NCBI RefSeq assembly: GCF_000741535.1
Contig: NZ_JGYQ01000018.1
Coordinates: 59,934 to 123,933 of the forward strand
Source of the DNA: Bifidobacterium boum
GTDB lineage: Bacteria > Actinomycetota > Actinomycetes > Actinomycetales > Bifidobacteriaceae
Direction of reading: 5' to 3'
Length of the DNA: 64,000 nucleotides
Shown: positions 21,507 to 30,564 of the stretch, one piece after another
How the letters are laid out: every line of letters starts with the position of its first letter
Position numbering within the stretch: position 1 is the first letter of the stretch
Notes under the pieces: generated by a model
Databases searched by the model: none
Told to the model about the DNA's origin: nothing
The model's input: the letters and a program-made list of their open reading frames with translations, nothing else
Made by a program: the position numbers and the translations under genes

Positions 21507-22280
21507 TCAGGCGCTCAAGGAATCCGATCCGGAACCGCCGACACCATACAGCTGGCTACCCAACATCTGATACACGTCGGCAGACGTCACCCCATTGATG
21601 AGCATCCACGCCCATACCACTGTGAGTATGACATCAATGACGACCGCGGCAATGGCGAAACCACGGCCCTTCATGTGGAATGTCTTCGACCGCCATATGG
21701 ACACCGCACCAAGGATAGCGGGGAGAATCGGCAGCCCGAGCAACGCGAACACGAATGAGACGATAGCCGACGTATCCCAACGCCCATACAGCGGGTTGGA
21801 CCGCGGATCGTTCAAATCAATGCCGTGATAATAATTCGGCTCGTATCCCGGCTGGCCAGGGAGCGGACGGCCGTCAGGCGACTGCGGATAATAGCCCTGC
21901 TGACCGTACCCCGGATATTGGCCGGGGTATCCCTGATTGGGCCCATACCGGTTGGGCTGTTGGGGTTGGCCTGACTGACCTGACTGTGCGGCACCTTGCT
22001 GTCTGCCGGGTTGATCGTCCTGCCCGAAACCGAACATCGCAAAGGGATTTTGCATCTCTTGACCGGTGCTGTCACCGCCGCGTTGCACCGGTTTTACGGG
22101 TTCCTCGGCACGACCGAACTGGTAAGGATCGTAATTCTTCGGGAACTGACTACGCATCGCACCATATTCCGGGCCATCGTTGCGCGGCGCACCCGCGGCA
22201 CCAGTCGTCGCCTGCGATTCCTCCCCAGCGGGTATCTGGTTTGCGGCAGGCATGGGTGATAGGCGATCAGGTTCAGTCAT
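21507..22280 (-). CDS. DUF4190-like membrane protein with Pro/Gln/Gly/Tyr-rich N-terminus
   Basis: 257 residues. The first 160 or so are hydrophilic and disordered-looking, with many QGYPGQYPGYGQQGYY-like repeats. Then come a helix (SAIVSFVFALLGLPILPAILGAVSIW) and a second hydrophobic segment (GFAIAAVVIDVILTVVWAWMLI), the two-helix layout of DUF4190 proteins. Function unknown; probably sits in the cytoplasmic membrane with the long tail in the cytosol. Downstream on the same strand begins the arg operon, but the argC promoter lies between. Confidence 0.8.
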   Translation of the reverse strand: MTEPDRLSPMPAANQIPAGEESQATTGAAGAPRNDGPEYGAMRSQFPKNYDPYQFGRAEEPVKPVQRGGDSTGQEMQNPFAMFGFGQDDQPGRQQGAAQSGQSGQPQQPNRYGPNQGYPGQYPGYGQQGYYPQSPDGRPLPGQPGYEPNYYHGIDLNDPRSNPLYGRWDTSAIVSFVFALLGLPILPAILGAVSIWRSKTFHMKGRGFAIAAVVIDVILTVVWAWMLINGVTSADVYQMLGSQLYGVGGSGSDSLSA

Positions 22281-22357
22281 GGTTCCTCCTCGGGTACCGA
22301 GTATTCACAGCATATTCGCCTTGCGTATGACAAAGCACCTGCATGCCATCAGGTACA

Positions 22358-22393
22358 CGTCTGCCGGCACTGGTTTCCCGGTACCGGCAGACG
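22358..22393 (-). terminator. Terminator-like hairpin after pheT
   Basis: Inverted repeat cgtctgccgg / ccggcagacg (10 bp, extendable with one mismatch), about 74 bases past the pheT stop and before the next gene. No T-run. Confidence 0.5.
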
Positions 22394-22466
22394 GTTTCAA
22401 TCAGACAATTCGGTCGGTATGCCGTGCGTGCACCACGATAGCACTACAACACAGGCATAGTCTGGC

Positions 22467-25079
22467 TCAGGCTCGCAATTGCGCGCCCAGCTCAGCGGCA
22501 GCATCAGTGACGGCCTTACGGACCGTGACGCTGTCCTGGGAGTCGAAGGTCTTGTCCGCCGAACGGAAGACCACCGAGAAGGCGAGCGACTTCTTGCCCT
22601 CTCCCAGCTGGTCGCCGGTGAACACGTCGAACAGCTGGATGGATTCCAGCTGGTCACCGGCCGCCTTACGGATCGCGGCTTCCAGCTGGGCGGCGCTGAC
22701 CGTGTCAGGAACGGTGAACGCAAGATCCTGCTTAACCGGCGGGAACGTTGAAATCGGCTTGGCTTGGACAGGCTTGCCGTCAAGCGTGGCGAACAACGCG
22801 GTCAGATTGAGCTCGAAGGCGGCAGTGTGCGCCGGGAATTCAAGTGCCTCATTGACATGCGGATGCAATTCGCCGACCATACCCACCACAGTGTCGCCGG
22901 CGAGCACCTTCGCGGCACGGCCAGGATGCCATTGCGTCGGAACGTCAGCAGCAGCCGGCTGCGATAGCGTCAGATGCGCACCAAGACGGTCACTGATCCG
23001 TTGCACGGCCTCGACCGCGTCAGACCAATCGACATCACGATGCACGCCAAGCCAGCCGCTCTCCTCCGCCTTGCCGGCAAGAATGCCCGCAACATGCAGC
23101 GGCTGATCCGGCAGACCTGCATCCAACGCCTTCAGCTGCGCCTCAGTCGGCTTGACACCGCCCGGCAGCGCCGGAATCGCTGGAGCGTTCGGATCCCACA
23201 GATAGACGTGGCCGATCTCGTACAGGCTGACATTCTCGATACCACGGCGCAGGTTGCGTTGCACCGTGTGCGCCAAGGTCGGCAGGACCTCACGACGCAG
23301 GAACGGACGATCGCCGGCCAGTGGATTAGCGATTTCCACGCTCACCGGCTTGATCGCGTCAGCGTCATAAGAGAACGCCTTGTAATCGGCGTCGCCGACG
23401 AATGGATAGCTGAGCGTTTCGACCATACCGTATTCGGCAAGCTCGTTGGCCACCTCACGGCGATGACGCTGGTCAGGGGTCAGGCCGACCGCACCGGACA
23501 CCGGTGCCGGCGGCACCGTGGTCGGAATCTGATCGTAGCCGACCAGACGGGCCACTTCTTCGACCAAATCGCACGGCTCATTCAAATCAGGACGCCACGT
23601 CGGCGGGGTGACGGAGAATTCGCCGTTGCCGCCGCCGGCGACCATGCAGCCGATATCGGTAAGAATATCGCTGATCTTGTTGACCGGCGTGTCAAGGCCT
23701 GCGACGCGACGCACCTCGTCGGCCTTGAAGTGGATAGGACGACGGCGCGCAGGCGTGTTGTTCACGTCGGTAGGATGCTCCGAAGGCTCGCCGTTGCCGT
23801 ACTTGGTCATCAATTCGGCAGCCATCTGCGCGGCAGCCGGCTGCAATGCGAAGTCCACGCCGCGTTCGAAACGCTTCGACGCCTCGGAAGGAATCTTGTG
23901 GCGACGAGCGGAACGCGCAATGGTCACCTGATCAAAATGCGCGGATTCCAGCAACACGTTCTTCGTCTCGGCGGTCACCTCACCATACAAGCCACCCATC
24001 ACACCGGCGATGCCGAGGATGCGCGAGCCGTGCTGGCCGTTGGGCGAATCCGTGATCAGCAGGTCTTCCGGGCTCAAGTCGTGATCCTTGCCGTCAAGCG
24101 TGGTGAGCTTCTCACCTGCCTTGGCACGACGCACGACAATCGGGCCTTCAATCTTGTCCAGATCATAGGCGTGCATCGGCTGGCCCAGATCAAGCATCAC
24201 ATAGTTGGTGACATCCACAGCGAGCGAGATAGAGCGCATGCCGGCACGGATCAAACGGCGACGCATCCAGTTCGGCGTATGCGAGGACGGGTCGAAATTA
24301 TGCACCGCACGGGCATAATAGCGGTCGCAGCCGGGGACGCCGTGAATCGGGTTGTCATCCTCAATCGACACTTCAATATCAGACGGGGTACCAGCGGCAA
24401 CACCGGTCAGATCCGGGGCTTTGCGATTGAGCTCAACCACCGGATCGGTGAACTTCGCTCCTGTGGAATGATGATACTCGCGCGCCACACCGCGGTAGGA
24501 CAGCGTGTACCCGCGGTCCGGGGTGATGTTGATCTCGAGGATCGGCTGGTCCAGATGCAGCAGGTGCATCGCGTCGTCACCGGGCTTGAGCGCCTCGTAT
24601 TCGTCAGGCGTGAAGCCGTAGTTGCGCAGCAGGATGATACCGTCGTGGTTGTCGCCGAGCCCGAGTTCGCGCTCGGAGGCGCACATGCCGTCGGACATGT
24701 GCCCGTAGGTCTTGCGCGGTTCGATGCGGAAATCACCGGGCAGCACGGCTCCGGGCAGCGTGACGACGACCTTTTCTCCGGCGGCCATATTCGGCGCGCC
24801 GCAGATAATGCCGCGGGGCACCTTGTTGCCGTTCTCATCGACGGCATTGTACTTCTCGCCGACGTCCACGTGGCACCAGTTGATGGTCTTGCCGTTCTTC
24901 TGCGGTTCCGGCGTGGCATCCACCACGTAGCCGACCACGATCGGACCGGTCACCTGCGAGGCATGGATCTGCTCCTCCTCGAGGCCGACCTTGACGAGAT
25001 CCTTCGCAAGCTGTTCGTATGTCAGGCCCTGGGGAACCTCGACATGTTCCTTGAGCCAGTCAATATCAACCATAGGCAT
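22467..25079 (-). CDS. pheT: Phenylalanyl-tRNA synthetase beta subunit
   Basis: Beta chain of the heterotetrameric class II enzyme. 870 residues. An N-terminal EMAP-like tRNA-binding domain (about 40-160) contains GEKVVVTLPGA. B3/B4 editing and B5 domains (YHHSTGAKFTDP ... HAYDLDKIEGPIVVR) follow, then a catalytic-like domain and a C-terminal ferredoxin-fold anticodon-binding domain (FPPVKQDLAFTVPD onward). The gene follows pheS by 7 bases and shares its transcript. Confidence 0.97.
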   Translation of the reverse strand: MPMVDIDWLKEHVEVPQGLTYEQLAKDLVKVGLEEEQIHASQVTGPIVVGYVVDATPEPQKNGKTINWCHVDVGEKYNAVDENGNKVPRGIICGAPNMAAGEKVVVTLPGAVLPGDFRIEPRKTYGHMSDGMCASERELGLGDNHDGIILLRNYGFTPDEYEALKPGDDAMHLLHLDQPILEINITPDRGYTLSYRGVAREYHHSTGAKFTDPVVELNRKAPDLTGVAAGTPSDIEVSIEDDNPIHGVPGCDRYYARAVHNFDPSSHTPNWMRRRLIRAGMRSISLAVDVTNYVMLDLGQPMHAYDLDKIEGPIVVRRAKAGEKLTTLDGKDHDLSPEDLLITDSPNGQHGSRILGIAGVMGGLYGEVTAETKNVLLESAHFDQVTIARSARRHKIPSEASKRFERGVDFALQPAAAQMAAELMTKYGNGEPSEHPTDVNNTPARRRPIHFKADEVRRVAGLDTPVNKISDILTDIGCMVAGGGNGEFSVTPPTWRPDLNEPCDLVEEVARLVGYDQIPTTVPPAPVSGAVGLTPDQRHRREVANELAEYGMVETLSYPFVGDADYKAFSYDADAIKPVSVEIANPLAGDRPFLRREVLPTLAHTVQRNLRRGIENVSLYEIGHVYLWDPNAPAIPALPGGVKPTEAQLKALDAGLPDQPLHVAGILAGKAEESGWLGVHRDVDWSDAVEAVQRISDRLGAHLTLSQPAAADVPTQWHPGRAAKVLAGDTVVGMVGELHPHVNEALEFPAHTAAFELNLTALFATLDGKPVQAKPISTFPPVKQDLAFTVPDTVSAAQLEAAIRKAAGDQLESIQLFDVFTGDQLGEGKKSLAFSVVFRSADKTFDSQDSVTVRKAVTDAAAELGAQLRA

Positions 25080-25086
25080 GGGTCAA

Positions 25087-26154
25087 TCACTCCCCCATTA
25101 CAAACTGTTCGCTGAAGCGCACGTCACCTTCGACGAGGTCGTGCATGTCGTTGATGTCGTGGCGCAGCAGAAGCGTACGCTCCATGCCGACACCGAACGC
25201 GAAGCCGGTATAGACCTCCGGGTCAAGCCCCGCGGACTTGAGCACGTTCGGGTTGACCATGCCGCAGCCACCCCATTCGAGCCAGCCGGCGCCGCCCTTC
25301 TTGTCAGGGAACCACAGGTCGAGCTCGGCGCTCGGCTCCGTGAACGGGAAATAGCTCGGACGCAGACGGGTCTTGGCTTCCGGGCCGAACATGGCAACAG
25401 CCAGCTTGTCCAGCACACCCTTGAGATCCGCCATGGTCAGATGCTTGTCCACTGCGAGCGCCTCGCACTGGTGGAACACCGGCGTGTGCGTGGCGTCAAG
25501 CTCGTCCGTGCGGAACACACGGCCGGGAGACGCGATGTACAGCGGCACCCCGCGGGTGAGCAGGGCGCGCACCTGATCGGAGGAGGTCTGCGTGCGCAGC
25601 ACCATGTTGGAGCCGACGAAGCCCGCGGCATCCTTGGCCTGATTACCTTTGACATAGAAGGTGTCCTGCATCTGGCGGGCAGGATGGTCAGGGCCGAAGT
25701 TCAAGGCGTCGAAGTCGTACCACTCGGTTTCCACTTCCGGGCCTGCGGAAATCTGCCAACCCATGGAAATGAAGAAGTCCTCGACATCTTCCATAAGCCT
25801 GGGCAGCGGATGGCGTGCGCCCAAGGGCTTACGGCGAACCGGCAACGTCATGTCGACCGTTTCGGCTGCGAGGGCGCGCTGCTCTTCTTCAGCCTTGATC
25901 TGCTGCTGCTTGGTGCCGAATGCACGCCCGAAATCGGCGCGCAGCTTGCCCATGAGCTTGCCGGCTTCCTTCTTCTGGTCGGCGGGGAGTGAGCCAATGG
26001 CCTTGCTCGCTTGCGTCATTGCCGATTCCGCACCCGCATACTGGGTTTTAATGGCTTTCAATTCCTCCGAGCTGGAGGCTTTTTCGATCTTCCCGATGCC
26101 TTCGTTGACCGCTGCGGTCACCGCCTGTGCATCGAATACCGCGCTCTGTGCCAC
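25087..26154 (-). CDS. pheS: Phenylalanyl-tRNA synthetase alpha subunit
   Basis: Catalytic alpha chain. 355 residues. An N-terminal coiled-coil arm (about 1-100) is followed by class II motifs: motif 2 in RVFRTDELDATHTPVFHQCE, and motif 3 in GFAFGVGMERTLLLRH. Start ATG at 26154 follows AGAAAGGGTACTCG. Together with the upstream rRNA methyltransferase gene it forms a minus-strand operon, as in mycobacteria. Confidence 0.97.
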   Translation of the reverse strand: MAQSAVFDAQAVTAAVNEGIGKIEKASSSEELKAIKTQYAGAESAMTQASKAIGSLPADQKKEAGKLMGKLRADFGRAFGTKQQQIKAEEEQRALAAETVDMTLPVRRKPLGARHPLPRLMEDVEDFFISMGWQISAGPEVETEWYDFDALNFGPDHPARQMQDTFYVKGNQAKDAAGFVGSNMVLRTQTSSDQVRALLTRGVPLYIASPGRVFRTDELDATHTPVFHQCEALAVDKHLTMADLKGVLDKLAVAMFGPEAKTRLRPSYFPFTEPSAELDLWFPDKKGGAGWLEWGGCGMVNPNVLKSAGLDPEVYTGFAFGVGMERTLLLRHDINDMHDLVEGDVRFSEQFVMGE

Positions 26155-26211
26155 GAGTACCCTTTCTTATTTCAGTGAAACGTCGCTCTTGCTCAAGCCG
26201 TTGTACCGTCT

Positions 26212-27120
26212 TCACATTTTCCCAATATGACTCGACATAGCCAAGCTCATGAGCATGACTGCCGCGCTTGTCGCCAGGTTCAGCGATTCAGCCTTCCCGT
26301 AAATCGGGATGGCGACAACGCGGTCGGCTCGCTCGACCAGACCAGTCGGCAAACCACGCGCCTCGTTGCCGAATAGCACGGTAAGCAGACGGGCGGAATC
26401 CTGCAGGGAGTGTTCCAACATATGGCCACGCTCTCCCAACAGGCTTGGCAGCTGTTCGGGGGGACGCGACGGGGTTCCGTGTACGTCGGCGGCGACCAGC
26501 GTGCTGTGCTGTTCAGCGCACCAAGCGAGGAAAACCTCGGTGGTCATGGTCAATACGGGCACGTGGAACAGGGATCCGGCGGTGGCGCGGACGACTTTGG
26601 GATTGAAGCGGTCGACGCTGTCATCCACGAAAATCACGGCGTCACAGCCGGCGGCATCGGCGGCGCGAATCACGGTGCCCGCGTTGCCGGGGTCGCGCAC
26701 CTGCCAGAACGCGGCGACCATGGGATGATCCGACCAGTCGAGGTCTTCGGGGTCGTCTTGCATACGTTCGGTCAGGCCGATGGCGGCGATGCCTTGGCAA
26801 TCCCCGCTGATCTGACGCATGACCTGGGCGGTGGCGCCGTGGATGTACAGGCCGCCCTGCTGGCCCGCCCGCGGGTTGTCAAGCGCCTCGCGGTAGATTT
26901 CGGCGATGGTCTGGTTCGCGGGCTGCGGGTCGTCCCCGCTCATCTGCACGTACAGGTCGGTCACGGCGTCGGGACGCCAACGAATCGCTTCGCGTACGGA
27001 TTGCGGGCCTTCGATAAGGAAGCGCCCGGAGCGTTCACGCTGCGACTTGGACTCCAAGCCTGCGATCTTGCGCACGCGATCGGCATGCGGATTGCTCAGT
27101 ATCTCATTGTTCAACGGCAT
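26212..27120 (-). CDS. TrmH/SpoU family RNA 2'-O-ribose methyltransferase (TsnR-like)
   Basis: Predicted 23S rRNA or tRNA methyltransferase. 302 residues from the ATG at 27120 (a GTG at 27129 is possible). An N-terminal substrate-binding domain (about 20-95) is followed by the SPOUT knot with VRDPGNAGTVIRAADAAG, an LFGNEARGL motif and IPIYGKAESLNLATSAAV at the C-terminus. Its place just upstream of pheS matches M. tuberculosis tsnR. The exact nucleotide modified is unknown. Confidence 0.92.
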   Translation of the reverse strand: MPLNNEILSNPHADRVRKIAGLESKSQRERSGRFLIEGPQSVREAIRWRPDAVTDLYVQMSGDDPQPANQTIAEIYREALDNPRAGQQGGLYIHGATAQVMRQISGDCQGIAAIGLTERMQDDPEDLDWSDHPMVAAFWQVRDPGNAGTVIRAADAAGCDAVIFVDDSVDRFNPKVVRATAGSLFHVPVLTMTTEVFLAWCAEQHSTLVAADVHGTPSRPPEQLPSLLGERGHMLEHSLQDSARLLTVLFGNEARGLPTGLVERADRVVAIPIYGKAESLNLATSAAVMLMSLAMSSHIGKM

Positions 27121-27149
27121 ACCGCCCACTGTACGCGGCGGCGGCTACC

Positions 27150-27480
27150 TGGCGTGGCGTGCGAGGATCTGCTCACACGGCGGGCATCTATCACACCTCA
27201 GGCCACCCGCACAGCATCCAACCGGGCCAACGTGTGAGGATTCACTCGCATGATGACCAACTAACACTCCCCCAGGCCACCCGCACGCGCTCAACCAGGC
27301 CACTGTGTGAGCGGATTCTCACACAATGACGGGCGGAACAACCAAACCAGCAGAATCCTTCACCCAACTAGGTCACTATGCGAGCGGATCCTCACACAGT
27401 GACCGGTAAAGACCTGCAATACCAAGAATTAAAGAAGACAAGGGGCCAACATGTGAGGATTCACTCACACGATGGACACT
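27150..27480. repeat. Array of five imperfect palindromes with exact 73-nt period
   Basis: Cores beginning at 27159, 27232, 27305, 27378 and 27451 are each 73 bases apart. The consensus is a hairpin, GTGTGAG-(6)-CTCACAC. In the fourth copy it extends outward to GTCACT ... AGTGAC, giving a stem of about 13 bp with two mismatches. The tracts between cores are partly related as well (the first two share CAGGCCACCCGCAC), so the whole 73-base unit seems to be tandemly duplicated and diverged. The array fills the gap between the TrmH-family gene and the DUF436 gene. It is not an obvious CRISPR because the repeats differ and the spacers are related. Confidence 0.75.
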
Positions 27481-27662
27481 GTTACAAGCCGCAATTATGG
27501 GAGAACACTTCCGCGCAGCTTGCATTCCCATTGCGTAACACTGGGATGGTTCTACCGATTTACCTGAAAGAAGCCGGGAATTCGCATCATGAATGATGAT
27601 TGGTTTGACCGCAGGTGAACCGCAGGGGCGGTGTGCAACGACGCGCTAGTACAATCGGCGGT
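27481..27662. other. Gap upstream of DUF436 gene
   Basis: No convincing ORF follows the last array unit. The stretch must hold the promoter of the DUF436 gene, but I see no strong -35/-10 pair. Confidence 0.3.
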
Positions 27663-28235
27663 ATGCAGACACAGGATTTCGAACAGATCAGGCAGCAGAC
27701 AGCGCAGGCGGTGCGTGAGGTTCTCGAGGCGGCGCACCTGTCGGCCGGGGATATTTTCGTCATCGGATGCTCGTCCAGCGAAGTGCTCGGCGAGCAGATC
27801 GGCACCCACACGTCCATGGATGTGGCGCCGTACCTGTTCGAAGGCGCCCAGTCGGTGCTGAAGCCGGCGGGAATCTTCCTCGCCGCGCAATGCTGCGAGC
27901 ACCTCAACCGTGCGCTGGTCATCGAACAGGAATGCCTGGAACATTACGGTTTCGACCAGGTCAACGCGATCCCCCAGCCCAATCATGCGGGCGGCGCGTT
28001 CGGCACCATCGCCTACCGGTCGTTCGACCATCCGGTACTGGTCGAGGATATCCAAGCCAAAGCGAAAGCCGGCATCGATATCGGCGGCACGCTCATCGGC
28101 ATGCATATCCACCCGGTGGTTGTTCCGCTGCGCATTTCCATCGATATGATCGGCAAAGCGCATATCATCTGCGCGCGTTACCGTCCGAAGTACATCGGCG
28201 GCAGCCGGGCGATCTACGATGAAAAGCTAATGTAA
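27663..28235 (+). CDS. TIGR01440/DUF436 (YwlG-like) family protein
   Basis: 190 residues of the UPF0340/DUF436 family. Recognised from an N-terminal FVIGCSSSEVLGEQIGTHTS, AQCCEHLNRALV in the middle, and a C-terminal GIDIGGTLIGMHIHPVVVPLR. The ATG at 27663 gives the usual family length. Function is unknown in any organism I can name with certainty. Stands alone, between the palindrome array and a bidirectional hairpin. Confidence 0.9.
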   Translation: MQTQDFEQIRQQTAQAVREVLEAAHLSAGDIFVIGCSSSEVLGEQIGTHTSMDVAPYLFEGAQSVLKPAGIFLAAQCCEHLNRALVIEQECLEHYGFDQVNAIPQPNHAGGAFGTIAYRSFDHPVLVEDIQAKAKAGIDIGGTLIGMHIHPVVVPLRISIDMIGKAHIICARYRPKYIGGSRAIYDEKLM

Positions 28236-28251
28236 AGCACTGACAGCCTCT

Positions 28252-28290
28252 AGTCACGGGCCTTATCGGGAAACCCGTAAGCCCGTGACT
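28252..28290. terminator. Bidirectional terminator hairpin
   Basis: Inverted repeat agtcacgggc / gcccgtgact, with an inner ttacgggt-type match, between convergent genes. The right arm overlaps the stop codon of the minus-strand gene at 28289. Confidence 0.65.
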
Positions 28291-29044
28291 ATTCGGCCGC
28301 CCCAGTCGTCTTGCCGAGCAGCCCGAAGTCAACAGTGGACATGAATATCGTCTGCGTGAGCATCGTACGATAATTCTCACGGACATCGGTAGCGGTACCA
28401 TCGCCGTTCGTCTGGATATGACGAAGGAAATCAACCATCAGGCATGAGAATAGGATCACCGCTTCTTTCGGATTGCTGCACACCATGCGAATAGACGGCT
28501 CCCACATATCCCACAGCTGATTGCCATGTGCAACCGTGGTTCTCCAGCTTCCGCCAAGAATCCGATGCGACCCATTGCCGACCATTGAACCGACGACAGT
28601 GTCGGCAATGCCTTGAATGTCAAGATCAGCGCCATCCGGGTAAACGTTCCGGTACCCGAACCGCACGAGACCCGCCACACTGTAATCTTGCATATTGAGC
28701 AGATACTGGTCCAACGCGGGGCCCATCACCCAACGGCTGCCATCGGAGCCCATCACCGTGTCAAGACGCAAACCCGAAGGCACCCCCGAGTACACTGCCG
28801 CATACTGCGCGGCATACGCGGCAATAAGAGCCACAGGATCCGCCATCTCACTGACCTGAACAACACCATTGATCGAGCACATCCGCTCAAGACGCGCGTA
28901 GAACGGCCCCTCAGCCACAGCCAAGCCATGCAACAGGTCGCGCTGCTTCTCCTTACGCACCCGCGCGAAATAGATCCTGTCTTGCAAGGTCGGCTTGGGC
29001 ATCGGCTTTGCATACGCCGGCCAGCCGGTCGTTGGTTCGTTCAT
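28289..29044 (-). CDS. Hypothetical protein (251 aa), second gene of an orphan pair
   Basis: Not recognised. Soluble-looking protein with no signal peptide or membrane segment. The middle part is rich in aromatic and glycine positions (SGVPSGLRLDTVMG, GSHRILGGSWRTT). The ATG at 29044 has an AGGGA ribosome site. It lies 56 bases after the 302-residue gene upstream on the same strand, so the two probably form an operon. Base composition is similar to the neighbours. No catalytic motif is evident. Confidence 0.7.
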   Translation of the reverse strand: MNEPTTGWPAYAKPMPKPTLQDRIYFARVRKEKQRDLLHGLAVAEGPFYARLERMCSINGVVQVSEMADPVALIAAYAAQYAAVYSGVPSGLRLDTVMGSDGSRWVMGPALDQYLLNMQDYSVAGLVRFGYRNVYPDGADLDIQGIADTVVGSMVGNGSHRILGGSWRTTVAHGNQLWDMWEPSIRMVCSNPKEAVILFSCLMVDFLRHIQTNGDGTATDVRENYRTMLTQTIFMSTVDFGLLGKTTGAAE

Positions 29045-29100
29045 TATCCCTGCTTTCTCTTTGATGATTTGGTTTGTGGTTGGGTGCCGTGCGGGGGCCG

Positions 29101-30009
29101 CTAGAACCTCCGCCCCCGGTACACGACATCCTTGAACGTATGCCAGTTACACGCATCCCAATACGCCCGCAGGAACGCCGCATCCGGCTCATACCAGTCA
29201 CGCCCGCGATTGAAGAACACATGCCTTGCGTTCACCCGCCGTTCGCCAACCGGGCGTGCAAAATCCTCACGGACCTCACGCCACCCATACGCGGCGCCGT
29301 CGTAAATGAACCCGCCCATGGTCCCGCTGCCGCCGCCATGCGGATTATGCGCCACCGGCACCCTCCACAGCACGGACCGGCCAGCGTCATCGATTGTCAC
29401 CTTCCCGCCCGGCTTCACCTGCCGGGCGAACCCCCCGGGCGACAAACCAGCCGCATACGCGTACTCCCCCTCGGACGGGACACGCACACGATACCGGGTC
29501 AACGGCACATCCCACGGGCCAACCAAGCCGCCCTCACGCACCTTCAAACCAGACCTGTCAACATCATCCCAGGTCACACCATCCGGCCACACGCCACCAT
29601 ACGACAGCCAACGGCGGTAATACACCCGCAGCATCGCCGCCAAGACTTGCAGCATCCCCCTGTCCGGCTCCACCGTCTCACCCGACAGGCCTACATCACC
29701 GAAATCCGCCTCATACCAGCCGGCCGGCACATCCCTTACCCGCAGCATGGCATTCACACGATACTCCTGAATGCCTTCGTCACTGAATTTCCAATCAACA
29801 TCCATCAACATCGGCACCCCCCGCCACACATACTGGTATCGATGAAATCTAGCCTGAGTAAGCAGCGCCTCGCCGCCATCACCGACAACCCAATACCGGC
29901 AATGCTCCAGATCTACGCCCAACGCGCGCAGACCATTCATCTCCCGCGGAGACAACAACGTGAACGGACCCTCGACCCTCACCACGACAACCTCTTCCCA
30001 CCCCAACAC
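29101..30009 (-). CDS. Hypothetical protein (302 aa), first gene of an orphan pair
   Basis: Not recognised. Rich in Trp, Tyr, Gly and Arg and without membrane segments. It contains a Gly-rich turn (HNPHGGGSGTMGGF) and ends in RGRRF. Start appears to be GTG at 30009 with no clear ribosome site; an internal ATG at residue 24 is possible. It precedes the 251-residue gene by 56 bases. A beta-rich fold is likely from the alternation of aromatic and charged residues, but no function can be assigned. Confidence 0.65.
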   Translation of the reverse strand: MLGWEEVVVVRVEGPFTLLSPREMNGLRALGVDLEHCRYWVVGDGGEALLTQARFHRYQYVWRGVPMLMDVDWKFSDEGIQEYRVNAMLRVRDVPAGWYEADFGDVGLSGETVEPDRGMLQVLAAMLRVYYRRWLSYGGVWPDGVTWDDVDRSGLKVREGGLVGPWDVPLTRYRVRVPSEGEYAYAAGLSPGGFARQVKPGGKVTIDDAGRSVLWRVPVAHNPHGGGSGTMGGFIYDGAAYGWREVREDFARPVGERRVNARHVFFNRGRDWYEPDAAFLRAYWDACNWHTFKDVVYRGRRF

Positions 30010-30564
30010 AAGCGTTAGGACTCGCTGTTCTTCAACCTTCTTTTCTCTTGACGGTACCGGAATGTCTCACACGTCTCGGTAACGACAAGCGCGACACTCC
30101 ACATTTCAACAACGTCAAACCTTTGACTTTTTTTCGCTCTCATCCCAGCAGCTTCAACATGCCATATATCAGAGCAGCACGCTAACTACTCCGACACGTC
30201 CCTCAGATCATGTCCCAAATGTTGCCACATGCAACACCACGACTGAGAGCGCCCGACGCAGAACCAACGCCGATCTCCTGCGCGCCCAAGGCGGCAGAGA
30301 ACACATATCTTGTCTTTTCGTAGTACCTTCGGAAGCGTTTCTTCATTATCGGGGTCTGCACATGTCCAACACCGCAAGTACATCACGCGGAATATCAACA
30401 CACCTACCGCCGAATCCGGATACAACGAACCCTGCTAAGCGCGTTATCTTCCGGCAAGTACTACAGATATCGCAGATAACAGCAGATCTGCGGCCCCTCT
30501 GTGTATCACACCGATGCGTCATCGGGCACCGGGAAGACCTCCACATCGTTCACCATGACTGCGA
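30010..30564. other. 555-base gap without a credible gene
   Basis: Short open frames exist on the minus strand, including one of about 65-79 codons near 30186-30425 with two CxxC pairs. They lack ribosome sites, and the longest needs a TTG start. Faint similarities to the array motifs are present (for example ACATGCAACACCACGA at 30226 against ACATACACAACACCAC near 35553), so this may be decayed repeat DNA. Confidence 0.4.

Noticed and set aside
22974..25115. Long plus-strand open frame of about 700 codons
   Set aside because: Antisense to pheT, with no family resemblance; length results from high GC.
27150..27480. CRISPR array
   Set aside because: The period is regular, but repeats are degenerate, spacers resemble each other, no cas genes are near, and the unit matches no bifidobacterial CRISPR repeat I know. 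Kept as a tandem palindromic repeat.
27150..27480. Tandem tRNA genes (unit length about 73)
   Set aside because: The unit has no D-, anticodon- or T-arm pattern and no GTTCGA-type T-loop.
30186..30425. Small minus-strand ORF with two CxxC pairs
   Set aside because: Needs a TTG start, has no ribosome site, and other short frames cross the same stretch.
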